DNA of 64,000 nt from Escherichia coli (GTDB lineage Bacteria; Pseudomonadota; Gammaproteobacteria; Enterobacterales; Enterobacteriaceae): NCBI RefSeq assembly GCF_036503815.1, contig NZ_AP027764.1:1550001-1614000 (forward strand), in the 5' to 3' direction. The notes beneath the pieces are model-generated. The model was not told the DNA's origin, ran no database searches, and saw nothing but the letters and a program-made list of their open reading frames with translations. Within the stretch, counting starts at the first letter, position 1, and each line of letters starts with the position of its first letter. Positions 1 to 7,880 of the stretch are shown here, in pieces. Made by a program: the position numbers and the translations under genes.

Positions 1-727
1 TGCGGGAATTCTCGTCATCAATAAAGAAACAGTTCGGGTCAGACTGCGCGGCTTTACGTCCTTCCTCGACGGCAACACCATAATCTTGCTCATATTCCAC
101 GACCGTAACGCCATGGCTGCGCAGTTTCGCTTTTTTCCATGCCCGGGCATCAGCAGACATATGTACTGTCACCTTAAAGCCAATGCGGGCGCTCATAATG
201 CCGATTGATAACCCCAGATTTCCGGTTGAGCCCACAGCAATGCTGTATTGGCTAAAGAACTGCTTAAACTCCGGAGAAAGCAGTTTGCTGTAGTCATCTT
301 CAAGCGTCAGCAACCCTGCTTCCAGAGCCAGTTTTTCTGCATGTGCCAGGACTTCATAAATCCCGCCGCGTGCTTTTATGGAGCCGGAAATAGGCAAATG
401 GCTATCTTTTTTCAGTAACAGTTGCCCGCTGATCGGTTGCTGATATTCCTTTTCCAGCCGTTTTTGCATAGCCGGAATGGCAACCAGTTCTGATTCAATA
501 ATCCCTCCAGAGGCAGCCGTTTCAGGAAATGCTTTTGCCAGATAGGGGGCAAAACGAGATAAGCGCGCATGGGCGTCTTGAACATCCTGTTCGGTCAGGC
601 CAACATAAGGTAAACCTTCAGCCAATGAGGTCGTGCCAGGATTGAACCAGGTGGTTTCTTTAAGAGCAACCAGATCCTTTACCAACGGATACTGGGCGAT
701 GAGCGAGTTCATTTTAGCGTTTTCCAT
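1..727 (-). CDS. dsdA: D-serine ammonia-lyase, N-terminal part (cut by window edge)
   Basis: PLP-dependent dehydratase that converts D-serine to pyruvate and ammonia in the cytoplasm. About 242 N-terminal codons are present; the rest of the roughly 442-residue protein lies beyond the left edge. The translation starts MENAKMNSL and is open throughout. The SGSIKARGG motif near residue 118 carries the lysine that binds PLP, and GSTGNLGLS is the glycine-rich phosphate-binding loop. Normally dsdA is the second gene of dsdXA and is activated by DsdC. Here only a stub of dsdX precedes it, and no dsdC or dsdX promoter lies before cscR, so the gene has probably lost its induction (inference). The reading frame itself looks healthy. 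Confidence 0.95.
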   Translation of the reverse strand, partial: MENAKMNSLIAQYPLVKDLVALKETTWFNPGTTSLAEGLPYVGLTEQDVQDAHARLSRFAPYLAKAFPETAASGGIIESELVAIPAMQKRLEKEYQQPISGQLLLKKDSHLPISGSIKARGGIYEVLAHAEKLALEAGLLTLEDDYSKLLSPEFKQFFSQYSIAVGSTGNLGLSIGIMSARIGFKVTVHMSADARAWKKAKLRSHGVTVVEYEQDYGVAVEEGRKAAQSDPNCFFIDDENSR

Positions 728-744
728 AGTACGTCTCTTTGCGC

Positions 745-927
745 TTAGATGATAAATGACAGCAGGAATGTGCCCGCCAGAGCGACGACTGAAGCGATAA
801 ATGTCGCTGTCGTATAGTATTTATATGTTTCACTGAGCGTAGCGCCGCAAAATTGTTTCATCAGCCAGAAAAACGAGTCCGTAACGATCGTGCAGCCAAT
901 CGCAATAATTTCCGGGCTGATGTCTGG
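745..927 (-). pseudogene. dsdX: dsdX remnant (3' end of the D-serine permease gene)
   Basis: Just upstream of dsdA on the same strand, an open stretch of about 60 codons ends ...FLLSFII-stop and contains SPEIIAIGC and DSFFWLMKQFCG. This fits the last transmembrane segment of the GntP-family D-serine permease DsdX, which is normally about 445 residues. Reading upstream, the frame meets TAA (complement of 928-930) just before the SPEI segment, which marks the replacement junction to within a few codons. Beyond it the DNA belongs to the cscR upstream region. The stub has no start codon or transport core and cannot be functional. The assignment is from recognition of the C-terminus and gene order. 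Confidence 0.8.
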
Positions 928-1183
928 TTACAGCCACAGCACAATGATCCATATTTATATTTTTTCTCCGGGTGGGTGATGCCAGTCGGCATGTTTTACC
1001 TACTTGTCTGCCTGGTGACTCGTTGGCGAGAACAGAGGCGGAATTGGTTACAATTGTCCGGGAATTCTTGTTATTTTTTACTGTATTGTCGTGTCGGGTG
1101 ATAGGACGTTAAGAATATCGCTGGATCTCGCCAGTGACGTCTGTTTCTGCTACAGTGCCCGTTTTACGGCAAACGGCTTGGGT
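928..1183. other. Junction and cscR leader, no gene seen
   Basis: The DNA between the dsdX stub and cscR has no convincing coding frame. An 82-codon plus-strand frame through here is antisense to the dsdX stub at its start and has no homology I recognise. The cscR promoter should lie here, but I could not assign -35 and -10 elements with confidence. A TTGTCC...TACTGT pair around 1050-1085 is only a weak candidate. Confidence 0.5.
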
Positions 1184-2179
1184 ATGGCTTCATTAAAGGA
1201 TGTCGCACGCCTGGCGGGAGTGTCGATGATGACTGTCTCCCGGGTGATGCATAATGCAGAATCTGTGCGTCCTGCAACGCGTGACCGCGTATTGCAGGCA
1301 ATCCAAACCCTGAATTATGTTCCTGATCTTTCCGCTCGTAAGATGCGCGCTCAGGGACGTAAGCCGTCGACTCTCGCCGTGCTGGCGCAGGATACTGCTA
1401 CCACTCCTTTCTCTGTTGATATTCTGCTTGCCATTGAACAAACCGCCAGCGAGTTTGGCTGGAATAGTTTTTTAATCAATATTTTTTCTGAAGATGACGC
1501 TGCCCGCGCGGCACGTCAGCTGCTTGCCCTCCGTCCGGATGGCATTATCTATACTACAATGGGACTGAGGCATATCACGCTGCCTGAGTCTCTGCATGGT
1601 GAAAATATTGTATTGGCGAACTGTGTGGCGGATGACCCAGCGTTACCCAGTTATATCCCTGATGATTACACTGCCCAATATGAAGCAACACAGCATTTGC
1701 TCGCGGCGGGCTATCGTCAACCGTTATGCTTCTGGCTACCGGAAGGTGCGTTGGCAACAGGGTATCGTCGGCAGGGATTTGAGCAGGCCTGGCGTGATGC
1801 TGGACGAGATCTGGCTGAGGTGAAACAATTTCACATGGCCATAGGTGATGATCACTACACCGATCTCGCAAGTATACTCAATGCCCACTTCCAGTCTGGA
1901 AAACCAGATTTTGATGTTCTGATTTGTGGTAACGATCGCGCAGCCTTTGTGGCTTATCAGGTTCTTCTGGCGAAGGGGGTACGTATCCCGCAGGATGTCG
2001 CCGTAATGGGCTTTGATAATCTGGTTGGCGTCGGGCATCTGTTTTTACCGCCGCTGACCACAATTCAGCTTCCACATGACATTATCGGGCGGGAAGCTGC
2101 ATTGCATATTATTGAAGGTCGTGAAGGGGGAAGGGTAACGCAGATCCCTTGCCCGCTGTTGCTCCGTTGTTCCACCTGA
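1184..2179 (+). CDS. cscR: Sucrose operon repressor, LacI family
   Basis: Transcriptional repressor of the csc sucrose genes, 331 residues, the usual CscR length. The N-terminal helix-turn-helix (about residues 3-25, SLKDVARLAGVS then TVSRVMHN) and the hinge (YVPDLSARKM, about 46-56) are typical of LacI/GalR. The periplasmic-binding-protein-like effector domain follows, with GFDN near the C-terminus. The start is placed at MASLKDV. An upstream in-frame GTG would add 31 residues that do not fit the family, although the ribosome site before the chosen ATG is weak. CscR probably binds the two GTTAACGTTAAC palindromes between cscA and cscK. In csc systems the inducing signal comes from sucrose or its fructose product. 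cscR and cscA converge tail to tail. Confidence 0.95.
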   Translation: MASLKDVARLAGVSMMTVSRVMHNAESVRPATRDRVLQAIQTLNYVPDLSARKMRAQGRKPSTLAVLAQDTATTPFSVDILLAIEQTASEFGWNSFLINIFSEDDAARAARQLLALRPDGIIYTTMGLRHITLPESLHGENIVLANCVADDPALPSYIPDDYTAQYEATQHLLAAGYRQPLCFWLPEGALATGYRRQGFEQAWRDAGRDLAEVKQFHMAIGDDHYTDLASILNAHFQSGKPDFDVLICGNDRAAFVAYQVLLAKGVRIPQDVAVMGFDNLVGVGHLFLPPLTTIQLPHDIIGREAALHIIEGREGGRVTQIPCPLLLRCST

Positions 2180-2186
2180 TATTATG

Positions 2187-3620
2187 TTACCCCAGTTGCC
2201 AGAGTGCTCCATGTTGCAGCACGGCCACTCCGTGGGCGGCATAGAGCGACAGTTCCCGTTCTTCTGGCTGCGGATAGATTCGGCTACTCATCACAGCTTC
2301 CCCGTCGTTAATAAATACTTCCACGGATGATGTATCGATAAATATCCTTAGGGCGAGCGTGTCACGCTGCGGGAGGGGAATACTACGGTAACCATCTAAA
2401 TTCTCGTGTGGGTAATACCGCCACAAAACAAGTCGCTCAGATTGGTTATCAATATACAGCCGCATTCCCGTGCCGAGCTGTAATCCGTAATGTTCGGCAT
2501 CGCTGTTCTTCAGAGCCCAGTGCAACTGAATCTCAACCGCTTGCGCGTTTTCCTGCAAAACATATTTGTTGCTGATTGTGTGGGGAGAGATTGATTGATG
2601 CTGCTGGCGTAACGACTCAGCTTCGTGTACCGGGCGTTGTAGGAGTTTGCCATTGCTCTCAGATAGCTCGCGCGCCAGCGTCATGCAGCCTGCCCAGCCT
2701 TCACGTTTTGAGGGCATTGGCGATTCCCACATATCCATCCAGCCGATAACAATACGCCGACCATCCTTCGCTAAAAAGCTTTGTGGTGCATAAAAGTCAT
2801 GCCCATTATCAAGTTCAGTAAAATGCCCGGATTGTGCAAAAAGTCGTCCTGGCGACCATATTCCGGGTATTACACCACTTTGAAAGCGATTTCGATAATT
2901 GTATCCCTCGGCATTCATTCCCTGCGGGGAAAACATCAGATAATGTTGATCGCCAAGGCTGAAAAAGTCCGGACATTCCCACATATAGCTTTCACCCGCA
3001 TCAGCGTGGGCCAGTACGCGATCGAAAGTCCATTCACGCAATGAACTGCCGCGATAAAGCAGGATCTGTCCCGTGTTGCCTGGGTCTTTCGCCCCGACGA
3101 CCATCCACCAGGTGTCGGCTTCACGCCACACTTTAGGATCGCGGAAGTGCATGATTCCTTCTGGTGGAGTGAGGATCACACCTTGTTTCTCGAAATGAAT
3201 ACCATCCCGGCTGGTAGCCAGACATTGTACTTCACGAATTGCATCGTCATTACCTGCACCATCGAGCCAGACGTGGCCGGTGTAGATAAGTGAGAGGACA
3301 CCATTGTCATCAACAGCACTACCTGAAAAACACCCGTCTTTGTCATTCTCGTCTCCTGGCGCTAGCGCAATAGGCTCGTGCTGCCAGTGGATCATATCGT
3401 CGCTGGTGGCATGTCCCCAGTGCATTGGCCCCCAGTGTTCGCTCATCGGGTGATGCTGATAAAACGCGTGATAACGATTGTTAAACCAGATCAGGCCGTT
3501 TGGATCGTTCATCCACCCGGCTGGAGGCGCGAGGTGAAAATGGGGATAAAAAGTATTCCCCCGGCGCTCGTGAAGTTTTGCTAGTGCGTTTTGCGCCGCA
3601 TGCAATCGAGATTGCGTCAT
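2187..3620 (-). CDS. cscA: Sucrose-6-phosphate hydrolase / invertase (GH32)
   Basis: Cytoplasmic glycoside hydrolase family 32 enzyme that splits imported sucrose into glucose and fructose; 477 residues. The GH32 signatures are all present: WMNDPNG near residue 39 (nucleophile Asp), FRDPK near the middle (transition-state stabiliser) and WECPDFF (acid/base Glu). A C-terminal beta-sandwich domain follows, with SSVEVFINDGEAV. The ATG of MTQSRL was chosen because an AGG Shine-Dalgarno core sits 9 nt before it. An in-frame ATG three codons earlier directly abuts that same AGG and is unlikely to start translation. The gene is divergent from cscKB and shares its control region, with an operator about 35 nt upstream of the start. 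Confidence 0.95.
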   Translation of the reverse strand: MTQSRLHAAQNALAKLHERRGNTFYPHFHLAPPAGWMNDPNGLIWFNNRYHAFYQHHPMSEHWGPMHWGHATSDDMIHWQHEPIALAPGDENDKDGCFSGSAVDDNGVLSLIYTGHVWLDGAGNDDAIREVQCLATSRDGIHFEKQGVILTPPEGIMHFRDPKVWREADTWWMVVGAKDPGNTGQILLYRGSSLREWTFDRVLAHADAGESYMWECPDFFSLGDQHYLMFSPQGMNAEGYNYRNRFQSGVIPGIWSPGRLFAQSGHFTELDNGHDFYAPQSFLAKDGRRIVIGWMDMWESPMPSKREGWAGCMTLARELSESNGKLLQRPVHEAESLRQQHQSISPHTISNKYVLQENAQAVEIQLHWALKNSDAEHYGLQLGTGMRLYIDNQSERLVLWRYYPHENLDGYRSIPLPQRDTLALRIFIDTSSVEVFINDGEAVMSSRIYPQPEERELSLYAAHGVAVLQHGALWQLG

Positions 3621-3654
3621 TTTAATCATCCTGGTTAAGCAAATTTGGTGAATT

Positions 3655-3666
3655 GTTAACGTTAAC
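3655..3666. promoter_or_regulatory. CscR operator candidate, cscA-proximal
   Basis: A perfect 12-bp palindrome, GTTAACGTTAAC, with a central CG as in many LacI/GalR operators. It lies about 35 nt upstream of the cscA start. An identical copy lies 64 bp away on the cscK side. That the regulon's LacI-type repressor binds it is inference from family and position. Confidence 0.75.
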
Positions 3667-3699
3667 TTTTATAAAAATAAAGCCCCTTATCTTTATAAA

Positions 3700-3715
3700 T
3701 GTGATTAATATCACA
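3700..3715. promoter_or_regulatory. CRP-cAMP binding site between cscA and cscK
   Basis: TGTGATTAATATCACA matches the CRP consensus TGTGA-N6-TCACA in both half sites without a mismatch. It lies between the two repressor palindromes in the divergent control region. This fits catabolite control of both sucrose transcripts. Confidence 0.85.
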
Positions 3716-3718
3716 AAT

Positions 3719-3730
3719 GTTAACGTTAAC
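3719..3730. promoter_or_regulatory. CscR operator candidate, cscK-proximal
   Basis: Second exact copy of the 12-bp palindrome GTTAACGTTAAC, only 3 bp beyond the CRP site. Two identical operators 64 bp centre to centre, about six helical turns, would allow looping by a tetramer or independent control of each direction (inference). Confidence 0.75.
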
Positions 3731-3835
3731 TATGACGTTTTGTGATCGAATGTGCATGTTTTAGTAAATCCATGACGATTTTGCGAAAAAGAGGTTTATC
3801 ACTATGCGTAAGTCAGATGAATTTGAGGGAAAAAA

Positions 3836-4750
3836 ATGTCAGCCAAAGTATGGGTTTTAGGGGATGCGGTTGTCGATCTCTTGCCTGAATCAGACGGGCG
3901 CCTACTGCCTTGTCCTGGCGGCGCGCCAGCTAACGTTGCGGTGGGAATCGCCAGATTAGGCGGAATAAGTGGGTTTATAGGCCGGGTGGGTGATGATCCT
4001 TTTGGCGCGTTAATGCAAAGAACGCTGCTAACGGAGGGAGTCGATATCACGTATCTGAAGCAGGATGAATGGCACCGAACATCCACGGTGCTTGTCGATC
4101 TGAACGATCAGGGGGAACGTTCATTTACGTTTATGGTCCGCCCTAGTGCCGATCTTTTTTTAGAGACGACTGACTTGCCCTTCTGGCGACATGGCGAATG
4201 GTTACATCTCTGTTCTATTGCGTTGTCTGCTGAACCTTCGCGTACCAGCGCATTTACTGCGATGACGGCGATCCGGCATGCCGGAGGTTTTGTCAGCTTC
4301 GATCCCAATATTCGTGAAGATCTGTGGCAAGACGAGCATTTGCTCCGCTTGTGTTTGCGACAGGCGCTACAACTGGCGGATGTCGTCAAGCTCTCGGAAG
4401 AAGAATGGCGACTTATCAGCGGAAAAACACAGAACGATCGGGATATATGTGCTCTGGCAAAAGAGTATGAGATCGCCATGCTGTTGGTGACTAAAGGTGC
4501 AGAAGGGGTGGTGGTCTGTTATCGAGGACAAGTTCACCATTTTGCTGGAATGTCTGTGAATTGTGTCGATAGCACGGGGGCGGGAGATGCGTTCGTTGCC
4601 GGGTTACTCACAGGTCTTTCCTCTACAGGATTAGAGACCGATGAGAGAGAAATGCGACGAATTATCGATCTCGCTCAACGTTGCGGAGCGCTTGCAGTAA
4701 CGGCGAAAGGGGCAATGACAGCGCTGCCATGTCGACAAGATCTGGAATAG
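3836..4750 (+). CDS. cscK: Fructokinase (PfkB/ribokinase family)
   Basis: ATP-dependent kinase that phosphorylates the fructose released by CscA to fructose-6-phosphate; 304 residues. PfkB family features are clear: GGAPANVAVGIARLGG (residues 28-43) and the C-terminal signature DSTGAGDAF, with the catalytic-base aspartate at 251 next to the STGAG anion hole. The start follows GAGGGAAAAAA, a good ribosome site. It is the first gene of cscKB, 71 bp ahead of cscB. An 18-codon frame beginning at 3804 overlaps the start in another frame (see findings). Confidence 0.95.
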   Translation: MSAKVWVLGDAVVDLLPESDGRLLPCPGGAPANVAVGIARLGGISGFIGRVGDDPFGALMQRTLLTEGVDITYLKQDEWHRTSTVLVDLNDQGERSFTFMVRPSADLFLETTDLPFWRHGEWLHLCSIALSAEPSRTSAFTAMTAIRHAGGFVSFDPNIREDLWQDEHLLRLCLRQALQLADVVKLSEEEWRLISGKTQNDRDICALAKEYEIAMLLVTKGAEGVVVCYRGQVHHFAGMSVNCVDSTGAGDAFVAGLLTGLSSTGLETDEREMRRIIDLAQRCGALAVTAKGAMTALPCRQDLE

Positions 4751-4821
4751 TGAGAAATAAACGGCGAGGCCGTTCTTGTCTCTGAATAGGACGTGAATAT
4801 TTTAACGACAGGCAGGTAATT

Positions 4822-6069
4822 ATGGCACTGAATATACCATTCAGAAATGTGTACTATCGTTTTGCATCCAGTTACTCATTTCTCTTTTTTATTTCCTGGT
4901 CGCTGTGGTGGTCGTTATACGCTATTTGGCTGAAAGGACATCTAGGGTTGACTGGGACGGAATTAGGTACACTTTATTCGGTCAACCAGTTTACCAGTAT
5001 TCTATTTATGATGGTCTACGGCATCGTCCAGGATAAACTCGGTCTGAAGAAACCGCTTATCTGGTGTATGAGTTTCATCCTGGTCTTGACCGGACCGTTT
5101 ATGATTTACGTTTATGAACCGTTACTGCAAAGCAATTTTTCTGTAGGTCTAATTTTGGGGGCGCTCTTTTTTGGCTTGGGGTATCTGGCGGGCTGCGGTC
5201 TGCTTGATAGCTTCACCGAAAAAATGGCACGAAATTTTCATTTCGAATATGGAACAGCGCGCGCCTGGGGATCTTTTGGCTATGCGATTGGCGCGTTCTT
5301 TGCTGGCATATTTTTCAGTATCAGTCCCCATATCAACTTCTGGTTGGTTTCGCTATTTGGCGCTGTATTTATGATGATCAACATGCGTTTTAAATATCAG
5401 GATCAGCAGTGCGTAGCGGCAGATGCGGGAGGGGTAAAAAAAGAGGATTTTATTGCAGTTTTCAAGGATCGAAACTTCTGGATTTTCGTCATATTTATTG
5501 TGGGGACGTGGTCTTTCTATAACATTTTTGATCAACAGCTCTTTCCTGTTTTTTATGCAGGTTTATTCGAATCACACGATGTAGGAACGCGCCTGTATGG
5601 TTATCTCAACTCATTCCAGGTTGTACTCGAAGCGCTGTGCATGGCCATTATTCCTTTCTTTGTTAACCGGGTAGGGCCAAAAAATGCATTACTTATCGGT
5701 GTTGTGATTATGGCGTTGCGTATTCTTTCCTGCGCACTGTTCGTTAATCCCTGGATTATTTCATTAGTGAAGCTGTTACATGCCATTGAGGTTCCACTGT
5801 GTGTCATTTCCGTCTTCAAATACAGCGTGGCAAACTTTGATAAGCGCCTGTCGTCGACGATCTTTCTGATTGGTTTTCAAATTGCTAGTTCGTTGGGGAT
5901 TGTGTTGCTTTCAACGCCGACTGGAATACTTTTTGACCATGCAGGTTACCAGACGGTTTTCTTCGTAATTTCGGGTATTGTCTGCCTGATGTTGTTATTT
6001 GGCATTTTCTTCCTGAGTAAAAAGCGTGAGCAAATGGTGATGGAAACGCCTGTACCTTCTGCAATATAG
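4822..6069 (+). CDS. cscB: Sucrose:H+ symporter (MFS, oligosaccharide:H+ family)
   Basis: Inner-membrane permease related to LacY that takes up sucrose with protons; 415 residues, the usual CscB length. The N-terminus is rich in aromatics (FRNVYYRFASSYSFLFF) as in LacY and RafB, and about twelve hydrophobic segments follow. GTARAWGSFGYAIGAF near residue 140 is the conserved stretch that carries sugar-contacting residues in this family. It is the last gene of the csc cluster, so the four-gene regulon (R, A, K, B) is complete and apparently intact. The protein ends in a short polar tail. Confidence 0.95.
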   Translation: MALNIPFRNVYYRFASSYSFLFFISWSLWWSLYAIWLKGHLGLTGTELGTLYSVNQFTSILFMMVYGIVQDKLGLKKPLIWCMSFILVLTGPFMIYVYEPLLQSNFSVGLILGALFFGLGYLAGCGLLDSFTEKMARNFHFEYGTARAWGSFGYAIGAFFAGIFFSISPHINFWLVSLFGAVFMMINMRFKYQDQQCVAADAGGVKKEDFIAVFKDRNFWIFVIFIVGTWSFYNIFDQQLFPVFYAGLFESHDVGTRLYGYLNSFQVVLEALCMAIIPFFVNRVGPKNALLIGVVIMALRILSCALFVNPWIISLVKLLHAIEVPLCVISVFKYSVANFDKRLSSTIFLIGFQIASSLGIVLLSTPTGILFDHAGYQTVFFVISGIVCLMLLFGIFFLSKKREQMVMETPVPSAI

Positions 6070-6148
6070 ACGTAAACTCTTTCCGGTTGTTGTCGATAGC
6101 TCTATATCCCTCAACCGGAAAATAATAATACCAAAATGCTTAGCGCGG

Positions 6149-6385
6149 CTAATAATCGCCTAATCCAAACGCCTCATTCATGTTCTGGAACAGTCGCTCA
6201 AATGTACTCAGGATACGCGGTTCGCTGATTTCCAGGAAATTGTCGTAATTCAGCGACCTGTCCCGTGTATCACGGGCCTGCTAATCCATCAAGGAATGCA
6301 TTGCGGAGTGAAGTATCGAGTCAAGCCAGATTTCGCGATCAGGATTCTGTGTGATGAATACATTGCCAGGCCCGGGGCTGTTTAG
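6149..6385 (-). pseudogene. Decayed reading frame between cscB and argW
   Basis: The complement carries an open stretch of about 79 codons broken by one in-frame TAG (complement of 6281-6283). It reads ...REIWLDSILHSAMHSLMD-stop-QARDTRDRSLNYDNFLEI...FERLFQNMNEAFGLGDY-stop. The composition is protein-like rather than random, but there is no start codon upstream: the frame closes at TGA (complement of 6386-6388). I do not recognise the family. Lying against the 3' end of argW, a frequent integration target, it is most simply the tail of a gene left by an integrated phage or island. The other bases from 6070 to 6504 show no gene. Confidence 0.45.
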
Positions 6386-6504
6386 TCATCGCCGCACAGT
6401 GCTGAGATTTCAACCTGTTGCAGGGAAAATGAGTAGATTTAGGGCAAGTGTGCTGCCAAACCCAACTTTTACGCGGGGAAGGTAGATTTCGTTGGAAGGA
6501 TAAA

Positions 6505-6579
6505 TGGTGTCCCCTGCAGGAATCGAACCTGCAATTAGCCCTTAGGAGGGGCTCGTTATATCCATTTAACTAAGAGGAC
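6505..6579 (-). tRNA. argW: tRNA-Arg (anticodon CCU)
   Basis: The complement begins GTCCTCTTAG and ends GCAGGGGACACCA. The acceptor stem GTCCTCT/AGGGGAC (with wobble), the T-arm GCAGGTTCGATTCCTGC and the encoded CCA are all visible, and the anticodon loop CTCCTAAG gives CCU, reading the rare AGG codon. Length is 75 nt including CCA. The 3' end faces the csc region. argW is a known attachment site for phages and islands in E. coli (established knowledge). I searched by eye for a copy of the tRNA 3' end further left, which would mark an att site, and found none. Confidence 0.97.
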
Positions 6580-6654
6580 AATGCGGCATGAGTATACCCG
6601 CTAATGCTCAGCGGGGTAAGTACACTGCCGCTCGATTGCTTAAACCCTCGCCAT

Positions 6655-7587
6655 TTATGCCGGGTTTTTATCATTTTTCTTAATGTTTTCCGCACGTTCT
6701 GCTTTTTGTCGTGCTTCTGCTTTGCGCTTGTTGCTCATGTCGTTACGGATCTGTGCATGACTCATTAACGCGAAGATAAAGGTGCCGCCGCAGATGTTTC
6801 CTGCCAGAGTAGGCAGCGCGAAGGGCCAGATGAAATCGCTCCAGTGCAGCGTGCCGTTAAATACCAGATAGAGGATTTCTACAGAACCGACAACGATGTG
6901 GGTGGTGTCTCCGAGGGCGATAAGCCAGGTCATTAATATAATCACTACAATCTTTGCCGCACCCGCTGCAGGAAACATCCATACCATAGTGGCGATCAGC
7001 CAGCCGGAAATGATCGCGTTGGCAAACATCTCACTGGGGGTGTTCTTCATCACATCCATGCCGATTTTTACAAATGCATCGCGAGTTTCTTCATTAAAGA
7101 TAGGCATATATTCAAATGCCCACGCCGCAATACCTGTCCCGAGAATATTCCCCAGCAGCACGACGCCCCATAACCGCATAAGTAAGCCGACGTTGCTCAT
7201 TGTCGGTTTTTGCATGACGGGTAGTACCGCAGTCACGGTGTTTTCAGTAAATAATTGCTGGCGGGCCATAATGACGATAATAAAGCCAAAGGTATAACCG
7301 AGATTCTCCAGCAAGAAACTGCCCGGCACGCCTTCCAGTTCGACATGAAATATCCCTTTTGCCAGTAGTGAAGCGCCCATCGACAGACCCGCCGCAATGG
7401 CTGACCACAGTAGCGCCATTGCGTCGCGTTCCAGCTCTTTTTCACCATCCTGGCGGATATGTTCATGAATTGCCATCGCCCGGGAGGGGAGTCGGTCTTC
7501 ATCTATTTCTATTTTTTTGCCGCGTTCTTTTTCTTCGCTCTCAACTTCAATTTCGTCGCTGTGTTGATCAATTTTGTCGTTGTCCAT
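6655..7587 (-). CDS. yfdC: Formate/nitrite transporter (FNT) family protein YfdC
   Basis: Putative inner-membrane channel or transporter of the FNT family, 310 residues; the substrate is unknown. The N-terminus is highly charged and acidic (HSDEIEVESEEKERGKK). About six transmembrane segments follow, with FNT-like stretches such as ENLGYTFGFIIVIMARQQLFTENTVTA, and the C-terminal tail is basic. The start is preceded by AAGAGAAGAGA. It is transcribed toward argW and away from mlaA, with about 290 bp of promoter region between them. That it moves a small anion is inferred from family only. Confidence 0.92.
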   Translation of the reverse strand: MDNDKIDQHSDEIEVESEEKERGKKIEIDEDRLPSRAMAIHEHIRQDGEKELERDAMALLWSAIAAGLSMGASLLAKGIFHVELEGVPGSFLLENLGYTFGFIIVIMARQQLFTENTVTAVLPVMQKPTMSNVGLLMRLWGVVLLGNILGTGIAAWAFEYMPIFNEETRDAFVKIGMDVMKNTPSEMFANAIISGWLIATMVWMFPAAGAAKIVVIILMTWLIALGDTTHIVVGSVEILYLVFNGTLHWSDFIWPFALPTLAGNICGGTFIFALMSHAQIRNDMSNKRKAEARQKAERAENIKKNDKNPA

Positions 7588-7880
7588 GGTCTCTTCTCTT
7601 GAATTAGCACGTATAGCTAAAGCGTAGCGGCTTTTTTGCTCGCAACTGGCGGGAGTTACTCTGAAAATGTAGAAAAGGCTGTGTTTGCCTTTTTCTGTTT
7701 CTATAGAATCAAGTAGCCTACAGGGCGTCGATTACCAGGCTATGATCAAATCAGCAAATCAGGGCGTCTGGACATCAGTTGACGTGCTGTTACAATCGCC
7801 CACACCTAAACAGGCGGATACGGTATCGTTCCGTCATGGATGGCAAACTGCATAAGCCATAAAAAAACAGGGAGACATTT
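7588..7880. promoter_or_regulatory. yfdC/mlaA divergent promoter region
   Basis: No gene is seen in this non-coding stretch between two divergent genes. It must hold both promoters; TACAAT near 7790 is a possible -10 for mlaA, but I could not assign a matching -35 with confidence. The mlaA ribosome site is CAGGGAG. Confidence 0.4.

Noticed and set aside
853..1101. 82-codon plus-strand frame before cscR
   Set aside because: Its first third is antisense to the dsdX stub and the rest is leader DNA. There is no ribosome site and no family match.
1..6600. Integrative element with integrase and att repeats at argW
   Set aside because: No integrase frame and no second copy of the tRNA 3' end were found in the window. 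The island is only the csc genes plus a small relic.
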